From Methanoregula sp. (GTDB taxonomy: Archaea; Halobacteriota; Methanomicrobia; Methanomicrobiales; Methanospirillaceae): a DNA stretch of 64,000 nucleotides. The notes below the pieces were generated by a model. It saw only the letters and a program-made list of their open reading frames with translations, was not told the origin of the DNA and searched no databases. The stretch spans positions 1-64,000 of the forward strand of contig JAUSBW010000169.1 in assembly GCA_030651815.1 (NCBI GenBank). The letters run 5' to 3'. Made by a program: the position numbers and the translations under genes. Within the stretch, counting starts at the first letter, position 1, and each line of letters opens with the position of its first letter. Below are positions 1-8,530 of this stretch, in pieces.

Positions 1-133
1 CGACCATGCCCGTCAGTAAGCACAGTAACGTGATGAAAAAATTGAGGATGACGGTCATTTTCACCGCAAGCGTATGCGATACAGCGTACTGCCGCACCCT
101 CCTCTCCGTTACCATGCAGGATTTCAGGTTCAT
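1..133 (-). CDS. Partial membrane protein, N-terminus only
   Basis: The first 44 codons of a gene that runs off the left edge on the minus strand. The ATG at 133 opens a frame with a basic stretch (MVTERRVRQYAV) followed by a strongly hydrophobic segment (ILNFFITLLCLL), as expected for a signal anchor or first membrane helix. An AT-rich box, AAATATTTAAACG read on the minus strand, sits about 30 bases upstream and resembles an archaeal TATA element, so the transcript may be nearly leaderless. A second ATG at 115 is also possible. The family cannot be told from so short a piece. The overlapping plus-strand frame at 6-191 has no such support. Confidence 0.5.
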   Translation of the reverse strand, partial: MNLKSCMVTERRVRQYAVSHTLAVKMTVILNFFITLLCLLTGMV

Positions 134-189
134 TGTTGTTAATCAACCAAGTATTTCATCGTTTAAATATTTGCCTGAAGCAGTTGGTT

Positions 190-469
190 AGATTAATCGG
201 GAATTGTGTCAGACAATTTTAAAACCGGGGCAGGTGGGGGCCCGGATTTTTGGGGAAAATTTGAGCGCGGGCAAAAGGTGGGGGAAATTTAAAAATTTTA
301 TAGAAATACTGGGGATGGGATTCAAACCCAAGAACTCCTGCGAAACCGGGCCCTGAACCTAGTACAATAACATGGCGCAGCGTCTAGGAGTGTCTGTTCC
401 TATCAGTTACGGGTGTTAATTCACAAAACCCAAAACGCTATAATTAAAGTAAAATAATATATTGTCATT
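190..469. other. Intergenic region with a tRNA-like fragment
   Basis: No convincing reading frame is seen here. It holds G-rich and A/T-rich stretches, a decayed tRNA 3' half (listed separately) and, at about 438-462, an AT-rich promoter-like stretch just ahead of the small gene starting at 470. Confidence 0.5.
308..349 (-). pseudogene. Degenerate tRNA 3' half
   Basis: Read on the minus strand, this piece has the layout of the 3' half of a long-variable-arm tRNA: a variable-arm-like TTTCGCAGGAG, a T-arm with the near-invariant pattern GGTTTGAATCC, and a 3' acceptor strand ATCCCCAGT. The T-stem carries a mismatch and no matching 5' half with a paired acceptor is found next to it, so it is probably a remnant and not a working gene. 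Confidence 0.4.
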
Positions 470-763
470 GTGTGCTGCCAGTTATCTGAAGAAGAACTCT
501 TCATCTTGGATATGTTATACCAAGGTCGATCTCTGGCATCGAATCGGGGGAAAAACTACGAATTCATAAAAAAAATATATGCAAAAAAACGATTTACTAA
601 AGATTTCGATGATGCGATTAAAACCCTATTGAACCGGGGCTATATTACTCAAATAAGAAAGAAAGATATCAAATTTTTCATTTCTAATAAGAACCAAGCC
701 ACGCTGGCATTATTTTCGCACGGATTTAACACTTCGTTGGGTAAGATCCGACATATTGAATAA
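470..763 (+). CDS. Small hypothetical protein
   Basis: A 97-residue, lysine-rich protein read from a GTG. It looks like a compact helical or winged-helix fold: an LSEEELFILDMLYQG helix, a basic middle section, and a segment around residues 48-66 (DDAIKTLLNRGYITQIRKKD) resembling the recognition part and wing of small archaeal winged-helix proteins. No family is recognised. Base composition is AT-rich compared with the polymerase gene to the right, as are its two right-hand neighbours, which fits acquired DNA next to a tRNA gene. Confidence 0.55.
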   Translation: MCCQLSEEELFILDMLYQGRSLASNRGKNYEFIKKIYAKKRFTKDFDDAIKTLLNRGYITQIRKKDIKFFISNKNQATLALFSHGFNTSLGKIRHIE

Positions 764-882
764 TCTTTACACGCGTGTTCAATTTACTTTACATACTTTT
801 AATAATAATAATAATAATAACAACAAGGTGGAGACAGGGAGTGACATACCCTGTTTAATTCACAGTGTATGTGGTGAGTCAT

Positions 883-1389
883 ATGCAGAAACCATTTGAG
901 GGAGTGTTTGGGAACACCAGTGAAATGAGATTACTGGAGTTTCTATTACCTTTGCAGGACATCGAATTCAACGTAACAGAATTGTCAGAAGAGGTTGGCG
1001 TTTCAAGGGTTACCGCAACGAGAATTATCAAAAAATTCGTAAAAAACAAAATCCTGAAACCACGTCGGGTAGGTTCAGTCACATTTTATTCCCTGAATGT
1101 GAATTCGCCCTGGGTTGAGGTCGCAAAACGATTAAACATCGTGGCCATTGAATCCATCTTGGGAGATGAAACGTTATATGAGATTCATGATTATCTCGAA
1201 ATCCACAGGCCACGGCCCACATCATCAATAGGGCCCGAACCTGTAAGCGAAATGGGATGGAAAATACAGAGAAGTCATCCGATGACTCCGCTAGATGGAA
1301 TAATCTTGGATGGAACTGCAAGCTCCCAGTGCTTATCGAACTTATGGAACTCCGGAGATCCCGTAAAATTAAATGATTGTGTGGTATAG
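883..1389 (+). CDS. Winged-helix transcriptional regulator
   Basis: A DNA-binding protein whose residues about 25-65 form a clear helix-turn-helix with wing: FNVTELSEEVGVSRVTATRI followed by KKFVKNKILKPRRVGS, the usual MarR/ArsR-like archaeal arrangement. The ATG at 883 is preferred to the GTG at 865 because GGTGAG lies just upstream. The last 70 residues look unlike a folded domain (many P, S, G), and another frame over the same bases, ending near 1373, also reads plausibly, so the 3' part may carry a frameshift. The gene ends just before the next start at 1392, suggesting co-expression of regulator and partner. Confidence 0.6.
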   Translation: MQKPFEGVFGNTSEMRLLEFLLPLQDIEFNVTELSEEVGVSRVTATRIIKKFVKNKILKPRRVGSVTFYSLNVNSPWVEVAKRLNIVAIESILGDETLYEIHDYLEIHRPRPTSSIGPEPVSEMGWKIQRSHPMTPLDGIILDGTASSQCLSNLWNSGDPVKLNDCVV

Positions 1390-1391
1390 TT

Positions 1392-1811
1392 ATGGCAACG
1401 CATGAAGATTTCTTCAAAAAAGAGCTGGTCACGGAACTGCGAAATATCGCAGGACTAATGGAGAAAGAAAAAAATCCAGAGAAAAAAATTTATTATTTTT
1501 CTGCGGGTTATGGGATTACAAGTCGATCATATCGGTATGCATTCTCAAGCGAGGTTTTACTCGCAGATCTCATCCTGAATGCAAGCTATCAAACCCTTTT
1601 TGATCGATTCAAACGGATTAAATCGGGTGAGACTACCGTCCCACTGGATGAAGCAACGTTCAAGAAGATCGAAGACGGACTCTGGGATCTTGCAAAAGCG
1701 TTGGATACTGGCAAACCAATACAAAAGTCGCTTGAGGAGATATTGACCGCTTCTTTTAGTGTATCCGGTCCTGGATATTATCTAAAAGAAAAAGGCATGC
1801 TGAAATTGTAA
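1392..1811 (+). CDS. Hypothetical helical protein paired with regulator
   Basis: A 139-residue protein starting at the ATG at 1392; an in-frame start at 1377 would overlap the regulator gene. It is mostly helical and charged, with a small-residue motif AGYGITSRSYRYAFSSEVLLAD in the middle. The size, the helical nature and the pairing with a small HTH gene are reminiscent of HEPN-type partners of regulators, but the diagnostic Rx4-6H motif is not seen. Function unknown. It ends 33 bases before the 3' end of tRNA-Leu on the other strand. Confidence 0.6.
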   Translation: MATHEDFFKKELVTELRNIAGLMEKEKNPEKKIYYFSAGYGITSRSYRYAFSSEVLLADLILNASYQTLFDRFKRIKSGETTVPLDEATFKKIEDGLWDLAKALDTGKPIQKSLEEILTASFSVSGPGYYLKEKGMLKL

Positions 1812-1844
1812 ATCTCTCTTTTTAATTCAGCATACAAAATAGAA

Positions 1845-1929
1845 TGCGAGGGGAGGGATTTGAACCCGCGAACCCCTTCGGGAACGGATCTTGAGTCCGT
1901 CACTGTTGACCAGGCTTAGTTACCCTCGC
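1845..1929 (-). tRNA. tRNA-Leu (anticodon CAA)
   Basis: The minus strand folds as a class II tRNA. The acceptor stem is GCGAGGG (from 1929) paired with CCCTCGC (ending 1846), with discriminator A at 1845. The D-arm contains AAGCCTGGTCAAC. The anticodon arm is ACGGA-CTCAAGA-TCCGT, giving anticodon CAA. The long variable arm TTCCCGAAGGGG is typical of Leu/Ser tRNAs, and the T-arm is GCGGGTTCAAATCCC. CCA is not encoded. Confidence 0.95.
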
Positions 1930-2007
1930 TCAGAATAATATTTGTTTTAGGATCGTAAAATGCTTTGAGTTGGATAAACGTGCTCTTTTGCCATACTTGG
2001 TCAACAA

Positions 2008-2049
2008 ATCTTGAGTCTATCGCCGTTGGCCAGGCTTGGCTATCCCCGC
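2008..2049 (-). pseudogene. 5' half of a second tRNA-Leu
   Basis: The minus strand from 2049 reads GCGGGGATAGCCAAGCCTGG and continues through a D-arm, the 5' side of an anticodon stem and the loop with CTCAAGA. It then loses all tRNA likeness right after the anticodon loop. It matches the 5' half of the intact tRNA-Leu(CAA) 80 bases away but differs at many stem positions in a way that suggests a different, once-functional copy. It has no 3' half here, so it cannot make a tRNA. Confidence 0.75.
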
Positions 2050-2095
2050 CCTATGTGGGATAATGTTGGTGAGAGGGATACATAAGCTCAACTGA

Positions 2096-5000
2096 TCACA
2101 TGAAATCCGCTAAACCCAGCTGCTGCTCTTTTTCCTCACCGAACGTGGACTGGATCGCAAGGTCAATCACCTCGACCCGCTGCTTGGTATATTCCGAGAC
2201 CTTGTACTTCCGGCAGATCTCGCGGGACATCTCGAGATACTTCTTCACCGACCCTTCATGCACCGTGGGAATGATATTGCCATTGCACGGGTGCTTACCC
2301 TTGAACTTCGTGCACTTGCCGGCAAGCGGTATCCTGCGGTAGCTCGTGTTGCACTTCGTGCACCGGAACTTCTGCTTTGAGAATGCCGACAGGTTGCCCA
2401 TTAAGTCCCGGATAAAATGGGTGTTGAGCACACGCTCTGCCACATCGTCCACGTCAACGGCCCGGATCTTCTCAGCAAGTACCAGTTCGGCTTCGAGCTT
2501 GTCGGTCATCGTCTTTAGCTGGGTGTACATCGATTCGATCGGGCCTGCCGAGATATCCGAGGTGTCGTGGGTGAACTGGAACCCTTCGAGCTGGGCAGGG
2601 GTACCGATCCGGTTCTCGACCCGGTCGATGAGTTTGACAATCGTCTTGGGCTCAATATAGTTGAGGGCACCAGTGTAGAGTTCGAGGGGATAGTTTTCAC
2701 AAACATCGACGTTTAAGGCTTCCTTGTCGATCTGGGCTGGATCGATCCTGCTCGTCAGCACGAGCGGGGCATCCATGGATCCGCCCCGGTTCTGGGGCAG
2801 GAACGAGCGCGAGAAGTTGATCAGGCCATCCAGCAGGAGCATGATGCAGTCTTCATCCCCATCACACTGGCCAGTGAAGATCCCGTTTGCCACGAGAGTA
2901 TGATCGTCAGCAACCGTCAGGCAGTAGACCCGCTCTTCGGGCGCTGGTACCACATTAATGGTGCGGATACGGTCCGAGATCACGTTCATGCACTCCAGCA
3001 CCGGCACCGCATCCCCGACTTTGAGTTCGAGCGCCCTTATCTTCCGGAGGTACGCGGTGTCCCAGACAAGCATTGCATGATCGGGAGTGACTGAGATATC
3101 CTTTCCAAGTGCAGTTGTGATCCGGAGCAGGGTTACCGGTGACCTGTGGATAGAGACCGTAGTGACCTTCCGGATGTGCATCACGCCATTCGTATCGATG
3201 GTGCGGGTAAAATACGGGCGGGCCGGGTCCGAGTAATAAGTGCCGAGCTGGTCGATGCCCGGCCGGCTCACGTCAAAGTTTTCAAGCACGAACTTCCGTA
3301 TCGGGTGCCGGGTCCATGACCTGCCATCGTACACCTCGATCATGGTATCGCCAAAGAAGCAGTTGCGCCGCTTGGCGGCATGGAAGAACGGATGGGCATA
3401 GCCAACATCTGCCCGGGTGAACCCGACGATCCGGGCGAGCACACCGGCGCTCGTGTGCGGAGCAAGGCCAATCACAAGATGCCCCACGAGATCCTGGGTT
3501 TTCTCCACATTGTAAAACGGGGGCAGACCGTAGCATTTCACCAGCAGATCGTCCATGAACTTTGCCACGTTCACCATATACTCGGCGCAGGAATCCGATA
3601 CCAACAGATCCTGTGCATGGAGTTCAACCACCTGCTTACCGCTCTGGAGATCGTACCCGTGCGTGTCTGTGGTATATCCCAGCGAGCGAAGTTTCTCTAC
3701 AGACACCCGCACTTCATCGGGGCGGATGTGGGTGAGCGGCAGGTCGATCATGTCAAACCGCGTGGTCCCGTCCTTAAAGACCCAGATGTTCCGGATCGCC
3801 CGTAAGATACCCTTCTCCATCGCCTCGACGGACTTCTCCTTCGAGATCATGCCTTTGACGCCCTTGACGAGCGCAACCGCATCGGTTTTCATCCCAAGAC
3901 GTGCCATCACCTTGGCATATTCCCCTTTGAGATCAAGTTTTACCCGCTGGGTGCAGGTGGCCTGGGCGTCACAGCCGGGACACCGGGGCAGCTGGGTTTC
4001 CCTGCCGCACTTGGTGCAGGTGAAAACTGCAACGGTATGCCCCCCGCACTTATCGCACCGGTTGAGATATGTGATCTCCTGGCACTCGGAACAGCGCCTG
4101 CGGCCCACTTCGATCTCGATGATCCCGCTTTCTTTATGGAAGCCAATCTCGGTATCGTTCTGATCAGTCTCCTCGATATGAGCAGAAGCAGACTGAAACG
4201 ACCTCCGGGCACCACCGGTGTCCCCGAGCGGGAAGAGGACATGCGGGGGCGGATTCATCTTGCGGGGCTTGGATTTCCCCGGTCTCCCCATGCGTCCGCC
4301 GATCCGGGTCCCCGATCGGGAACGCATCCTGAACCCGGAAAGGTGCTGGACGAGGGCCAGCTGGGAAACATCCGGGGCACCATTCCACTCCTCGCGTTTC
4401 TTTAAGGTGTCATCCAACCCGAGGCAGGCAATGAATGCCCGGTAGATCTGGATCTTCACGCTCCCGTCCCGCACAACATGGGGAAGGAGCAGGGTTTCGA
4501 GGATATCCTTGGTCACCGGGTCAAGAGGGATCTGAAGATGATCATCAACAATCTTTCCCTTACCCGAAACCGCGTCAGCGAGTTGGCGGATCTGTTCAAT
4601 AGTGATATCGTCCCAGAACCATGTATAGGCGGGATGCAGATATCCACCTGCCCGGGCAAATGCAAGTGCTTCTCCCTCATCTTTGGGGGTTTTTGTACCC
4701 GGCTCGCTGTCGAGCAGCCACCACTCGTTGCAATAACCAGAGGGCACCAGCGGGTGGTTGTTCTCTAAAAATTCCCCGTACGAGATGAGAATCTCCCCCA
4801 CATCGAGGATCCGCTCAATGCCGGGCTGGAGGCGTTTTGCCGTGGCTTCGTCATCGATGCGAAGCACATCGCCATCGGTCAGGCGCACGGTCGGGCCTTC
4901 GATCGAATCCACCGGAACCACACCACAGGCCTTGCCCGGCCGCTCGGTCTTCATCTGGGTGCCGGTGGCAAGGAATTCCCCCAGCACATACAGGGTGGCA

Positions 5001-6010
5001 GGGTGCAGACCGGCTGCGGCAAACCCGGTGTTGCGCGAGCGGCCGTACCGGAGCCGGAAGCCGCCTTTTCTCATCGGGTAGGAAAAGACCGGTCTCCCTC
5101 CGATCAGATCGCGGAGATACTTGTCCAGCGGTTTGATGCCGACCGTTTTTTCCTCGTCACCGGACTTTGAGGCACCGGCAATGAGTTTGTCGAGCCAGTC
5201 CCAGCCCTCCATCTTCATCATCTCGACCCGGCTCTTGAGCTTGCGGGCTTTACCGGCAATACCTTCTCCGATAACGAGCGCCATGCCACCCCGTACCGAG
5301 TTCGTCTCAACCCGGTCGAGATTCCGGTGCCCGGACACCTCCTCTTTTTCGGTTGCTTCGCCATCAATGCAGACCGGGCAGTTCCCGATGATGAGCCGTA
5401 TCTCTGCTTCGCTCGGCAGGTACTGGAGGTTCATGATCGAGTTGTACTGCCGGATCTCCTCGATATACCGCTCAATTTCCTGCTGACGGGGGATGTACCG
5501 GTTGATACCCAGTTTCTGGCGAACATAGTCCCCAACGAGCACAGAGAGTGCCTGCGCAGTCCCGCCGGCACTCCGGATCGGACCTGCATAGAAGATCATC
5601 AGGTACTGGCTGCCATCGTCGTTCTTGCCGAGCTCGATCTTTGCGATCCCTTCGGTGGGGGCTGCAACGACTCCCTCGGTGAGCAGGGCCATCGCCGTCC
5701 GGATGGAATGGTCGAGGATCTCATCCACGGAGGTCTCCCCGAACTTGCAGGCAACAAAGTCGTCGCCGATACGGAGCGCGATCTCCTCCCGCGACATCCG
5801 GGATTCGAGTTCACGGATCCGCACAGCCACCCCCTTGATCCCGAGCAGTGCCTCCACCCGGTCGGCAAGATCGCTGGCTATGGGGATCTCAACATCGAGA
5901 GAAGGGTCGAGGCCACGGGAGCGGGCTTCCTTCGCTATCGCTATCGCATGATGAAGATCATCCATGAGGGACTTTTCATACGCCTCCATCGCGGGCGAGA
6001 GCACCAACAT
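2096..6010 (-). CDS. polC: DNA polymerase II (family D) large subunit DP2, intein-containing
   Basis: The catalytic large subunit of the euryarchaeal replicative polymerase PolD. The 1304-residue precursor starts [14 protein letters not shown], the usual DP2 beginning, and carries conserved blocks: [20 protein letters not shown] near residue 140, a CPVC pair near 210, a zinc-ribbon block near 635-690 with several CxxC pairs, and a C-terminal zinc module ([10 protein letters not shown]) near 1230. A 165-residue intein occupies residues 884-1048, inside the catalytic RRNC/DGDEDC motif; without it the protein is 1139 residues, normal for the family. The partner small subunit (DP1) is not in the window. 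The gene stands alone, followed on the same strand by nothing before the tRNA region. Confidence 0.97.
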   Translation of the reverse strand: MLVLSPAMEAYEKSLMDDLHHAIAIAKEARSRGLDPSLDVEIPIASDLADRVEALLGIKGVAVRIRELESRMSREEIALRIGDDFVACKFGETSVDEILDHSIRTAMALLTEGVVAAPTEGIAKIELGKNDDGSQYLMIFYAGPIRSAGGTAQALSVLVGDYVRQKLGINRYIPRQQEIERYIEEIRQYNSIMNLQYLPSEAEIRLIIGNCPVCIDGEATEKEEVSGHRNLDRVETNSVRGGMALVIGEGIAGKARKLKSRVEMMKMEGWDWLDKLIAGASKSGDEEKTVGIKPLDKYLRDLIGGRPVFSYPMRKGGFRLRYGRSRNTGFAAAGLHPATLYVLGEFLATGTQMKTERPGKACGVVPVDSIEGPTVRLTDGDVLRIDDEATAKRLQPGIERILDVGEILISYGEFLENNHPLVPSGYCNEWWLLDSEPGTKTPKDEGEALAFARAGGYLHPAYTWFWDDITIEQIRQLADAVSGKGKIVDDHLQIPLDPVTKDILETLLLPHVVRDGSVKIQIYRAFIACLGLDDTLKKREEWNGAPDVSQLALVQHLSGFRMRSRSGTRIGGRMGRPGKSKPRKMNPPPHVLFPLGDTGGARRSFQSASAHIEETDQNDTEIGFHKESGIIEIEVGRRRCSECQEITYLNRCDKCGGHTVAVFTCTKCGRETQLPRCPGCDAQATCTQRVKLDLKGEYAKVMARLGMKTDAVALVKGVKGMISKEKSVEAMEKGILRAIRNIWVFKDGTTRFDMIDLPLTHIRPDEVRVSVEKLRSLGYTTDTHGYDLQSGKQVVELHAQDLLVSDSCAEYMVNVAKFMDDLLVKCYGLPPFYNVEKTQDLVGHLVIGLAPHTSAGVLARIVGFTRADVGYAHPFFHAAKRRNCFFGDTMIEVYDGRSWTRHPIRKFVLENFDVSRPGIDQLGTYYSDPARPYFTRTIDTNGVMHIRKVTTVSIHRSPVTLLRITTALGKDISVTPDHAMLVWDTAYLRKIRALELKVGDAVPVLECMNVISDRIRTINVVPAPEERVYCLTVADDHTLVANGIFTGQCDGDEDCIMLLLDGLINFSRSFLPQNRGGSMDAPLVLTSRIDPAQIDKEALNVDVCENYPLELYTGALNYIEPKTIVKLIDRVENRIGTPAQLEGFQFTHDTSDISAGPIESMYTQLKTMTDKLEAELVLAEKIRAVDVDDVAERVLNTHFIRDLMGNLSAFSKQKFRCTKCNTSYRRIPLAGKCTKFKGKHPCNGNIIPTVHEGSVKKYLEMSREICRKYKVSEYTKQRVEVIDLAIQSTFGEEKEQQLGLADFM
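2867..3361 (-). other. Mini-intein in DP2
   Basis: The insertion begins at Cys884 of the precursor ([10 protein letters not shown], splicing block A), has block B as [10 protein letters not shown] near intein residues 91-100, and ends with block F/G as [15 protein letters not shown] followed by Cys1049 of the C-extein. There are 165 residues with no room for a LAGLIDADG or HNH endonuclease, so it is a splicing-only mini-intein. The last residue is Gln and not Asn, and Gly takes the place of the usual penultimate His. Pyrococcus PolII inteins at the same site are known to end in Gln. The insertion point interrupts the polymerase active-site motif, so polymerase activity should depend on splicing. 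Confidence 0.93.
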
Positions 6011-6108
6011 ACCGGTACGATGGTTCGGGAGGGGATTTATCCCTTCGGTTTATCTCACTTTAAAAAAAAGTGAGGCCCGATCCTTATGCTGAATGTGCAC
6101 AGAACAGG

Positions 6109-6663
6109 TCAAGCCTTATCTTCATCGTCCTGCACATGTTTTACCATCGCAGGAAGACCCGTATCGCCCATCTGCCAGAGGGTCAGTGCAGCGCAGGATT
6201 TGATAATTTCATCGGCATCATCCAGCCGGCGGGTGAGCGGTTCCACTGCCGGCTTTCCTATCCGGCAAAGCGCCCGGGAAAGATAGCCCCGCAGATCTGC
6301 ATCATCGCTTCCCATAGCAGTAATCAGAGGTTCCACCGCAGGACTGCCTATCTCACCAAGGGCAGCAGCACCGTAGCGCCGGAAATCCTTTTCCCTGTTC
6401 AACCGCATTGCAGCGATCATGGGTTCAATCGCCGGTCCTCCGATTCGTGAGAGGGCGACTGCCGCATACCAGCGGTGATCATTGTCCGGTGAATCCGCAA
6501 GTGCCTTGATAAGAACCGGTATTGCAGGTTCGCCGAGCTCCCCGAGTGCCTGCACTGCCTCGTGCCGGATATCGATAGACGGATTTCCCAGAGATGTAAT
6601 GATCTCATTGATCTTCTGTTCATCGGTCGCGTACGGATCGTTTCGGGAATTTTGCTGCGCCAT
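6109..6663 (-). CDS. HEAT-repeat protein
   Basis: A 184-residue protein built of about four to five HEAT/PBS-lyase-type repeats of about 31 residues, each with the pattern (A/V)xxLG(E/R)IGxPAVEPLI. Such proteins are helical scaffolds for protein-protein contacts. There is no signal peptide, so it should be cytosolic. The C-terminus is acidic (VQDDEDKA). It starts two bases after the stop of the longer HEAT gene upstream, so the two are surely one transcript. No catalytic residues of a bilin lyase can be claimed; the repeat is shared by many unrelated archaeal proteins. Confidence 0.85.
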   Translation of the reverse strand: MAQQNSRNDPYATDEQKINEIITSLGNPSIDIRHEAVQALGELGEPAIPVLIKALADSPDNDHRWYAAVALSRIGGPAIEPMIAAMRLNREKDFRRYGAAALGEIGSPAVEPLITAMGSDDADLRGYLSRALCRIGKPAVEPLTRRLDDADEIIKSCAALTLWQMGDTGLPAMVKHVQDDEDKA

Positions 6664-6665
6664 TA

Positions 6666-7634
6666 TTACCTCATATTCTTATCTTTACATTCTTTTTTTG
6701 TGTTTCCACCCCGTATCCTGCGCACCAGCGGTTCGACAGCCGGGATCAGGATGGCATCGATTGCATCGGCTATTGCCTTTCGCTCATTGTCATCCGCATT
6801 CTCAAGGAGCTGGATTAAGGGCTCGATCGCATCTGCGTTCTTAAGTTCCCCGATCGCAGTCATCACTTCGATACGAGTCTCTCCATGAGCACCCTTTAAA
6901 AAACCCAGCAGGGGACCGAGTGCAGGAGTGCCGATGGATGCAAGCGCAGATGCGGCTTCTGCCCTTACCATTGCCTCCTCATCAGCAAGTGCGAGGATCA
7001 GCGGTTCAACAGCAATTGGATTTTTTATTTTCCCCAAGGCAAGAGCGGCCCCCCACCGGACATCGGGATCACCCTTTTTAAGAGCTTGGATGAGAGGGGG
7101 GGCTGCCGTATTGCCAATCATGCTGAGTGCATGAGCAGCCCGGCTTCTCACAAACCGGTCATCATCTGAAAGCAGCTGTATCAGGGGTTCAATGGCATCC
7201 GGGTTCCCAATCTCCCCTAATGCAATCGCGGCTTTCCAGCGGACATCATCATCCGGGTACTGCAGTGTTGCAATGAGCAGCTCCACTGCGGGATTCCCAA
7301 TCTTCGAGAGCGCTTCTGCCGCTTTCCACCGCACACCACTGAACTCATCGCGTTTTAATGCGGTGATAAGGGGGCCGACTGCTGATTCATCCCCGATATT
7401 TCCCAACGCTTCTGCCGCCTCGTACTGGATCTGGGGATCTTTATGTTCCAGCAGGCGGGCAAGACCGACGATATCCCGTCTTACTGTAAGTTTTTTCACA
7501 TCCGGCCCAAGAAGCCCTGCCGGATTGATACGATCAAAAAAGGTTAGTTCCACTACGATGAAGGCCATCAGGTAAAGCAGGCGTTTGTACCTGAAAACCG
7601 GCGGGATGAATTCCATCTGATGATACTTTGGCAA
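6666..7634 (-). CDS. HEAT-repeat protein with N-terminal membrane segment
   Basis: A 322-residue protein. Residues about 14-34 (YKRLLYLMAFIVVELTFF) form a likely single membrane anchor, after which residues about 50-305 are eight or so HEAT repeats with phrases such as EAAEALGNIGDESAVGPLI and KAAIALGEIGNPDAIEPLI. The repeat array probably faces the cytosol and acts as a docking surface. It is the first gene of a two-gene unit with the shorter HEAT gene two bases downstream. It resembles the HEAT gene at 52098 but is a separate copy, not a recent duplicate. Confidence 0.85.
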   Translation of the reverse strand: MPKYHQMEFIPPVFRYKRLLYLMAFIVVELTFFDRINPAGLLGPDVKKLTVRRDIVGLARLLEHKDPQIQYEAAEALGNIGDESAVGPLITALKRDEFSGVRWKAAEALSKIGNPAVELLIATLQYPDDDVRWKAAIALGEIGNPDAIEPLIQLLSDDDRFVRSRAAHALSMIGNTAAPPLIQALKKGDPDVRWGAALALGKIKNPIAVEPLILALADEEAMVRAEAASALASIGTPALGPLLGFLKGAHGETRIEVMTAIGELKNADAIEPLIQLLENADDNERKAIADAIDAILIPAVEPLVRRIRGGNTKKECKDKNMR

Positions 7635-7684
7635 GAGAGGGATAAATGGATTGTGTGTTGTTCGCAGGAAGGGGGGTCTAAAAA

Positions 7685-7852
7685 GGAGTGTGTGTAAACA
7701 TTGCGCTTGCCATGTTCAGCCCCTCTATCCACTCGATGCGTCTGCATATCGTGGAATTCTTCTCGAAGTTCTATACGGGAGGCGGTGTAGTGTATAAACC
7801 GTTTAAGAAGGTGGTTGTGGAGGGGTGGGGTAAACTATGGGTGGGGTTTTAA
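7685..7852 (+). pseudogene. Remnant of ATPase subunit I, C-terminus
   Basis: A plus-strand frame with no start codon of its own, ending at the TAA at 7850, reads NIALAMFSPSIHSMRLHIVE then FFSKFYTGGGVVYKPFKK. This matches the last part of the archaeal A-ATPase subunit I encoded at 26018-27937 (NIVLAVFSPFLHSFRLHMVE, FNSKFYKGGGKMYKPFRK). An in-frame TAA lies just upstream (7676-7678) and nothing else of the gene is found nearby. It is therefore the 3' stub of a third ATPase subunit I gene, now lying between a HEAT gene and the restriction locus. Confidence 0.8.
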
Positions 7853-7981
7853 CGGGAACTGGAGGGCTGTTTTGGATCCCGGCTTTACCGCTGTCAATTC
7901 TGGAAGTTCACCATCTCAGATACCTTCTCATTAGGTTACCCGGTCACTCTGGGAATCTACATCGCAAAAACAGGATTTGGG

Positions 7982-8530
7982 CTATTCTATCTTTTGAACC
8001 TGAAACCAGAACATACAAAGATTTTTTTCGAAATTTTCTGATTCTTTGAATTTATTTCTGATGCATTTCCAGAACTGCTGATCATGATTCCGATTGATCA
8101 GGTGTACCATCTCATGGAATACAATATATTCAACAAGATTATCGGGAAGGTACTGCCCCAGAGAGTTCAGAGTCAGGGTTCCATTCTTACTGCAACTCGC
8201 CCATTTGGAACACATTTTTTTAATGAACAACCGATCCGGAGCACAACCAAGTTCTTGTGAGTAACTCCTGATTAATTCCTGAACCTGTGTTCTGAACTCT
8301 TCTTTCGTTCTGGATTCGAGAGTGATAGTGGCTGATGTCTCTATAGCATCGTGAATAAACCGGTATTTGCGTTCAATCCATTGCCGGTGCTTTTTTAATA
8401 CCCGGTCCTCGTCCTGCCCTTTTGGAAGTACGACAAGTAATGTCCCGGTTCTGAATTCCAGTCTTGGGTGTTTCACATCCCTGTGTGAGACGGTATAAGG
8501 GAAATGAATGGGTTCAGTTTGAGCCAGCAT
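7982..8530 (-). CDS. YgjP-like (DUF45) M48-type metallopeptidase
   Basis: A 182-residue protein with the zinc-protease motif HEMVH near residues 140-144 and a downstream NHDQQFWKC that supplies the likely third ligand, as in the DUF45/YgjP (WLM-related) family. The region before it, CSKWASCSKNGTLTLN, is the other family hallmark. Such genes very often sit at the end of type I restriction operons; their role there is not settled. The start overlaps the end of hsdR by 17 bases, so it is the last gene of the defence operon. No signal peptide is present. Confidence 0.88.
   Translation of the reverse strand: MLAQTEPIHFPYTVSHRDVKHPRLEFRTGTLLVVLPKGQDEDRVLKKHRQWIERKYRFIHDAIETSATITLESRTKEEFRTQVQELIRSYSQELGCAPDRLFIKKMCSKWASCSKNGTLTLNSLGQYLPDNLVEYIVFHEMVHLINRNHDQQFWKCIRNKFKESENFEKNLCMFWFQVQKIE

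Noticed and set aside
6-191. Plus-strand frame of 61 codons at the left edge
   Set aside because: No start signal or family likeness; the minus strand has a better partial membrane protein with a promoter-like box.
800-825. (AAT)n run upstream of the winged-helix gene
   Set aside because: A short microsatellite with six or so units; no evidence that it does more than form AT-rich promoter DNA.
7837-8049. Plus-strand frame after the ATPase I stub
   Set aside because: It overlaps the end of the M48-type gene and is out of frame with the stub; no supporting features.
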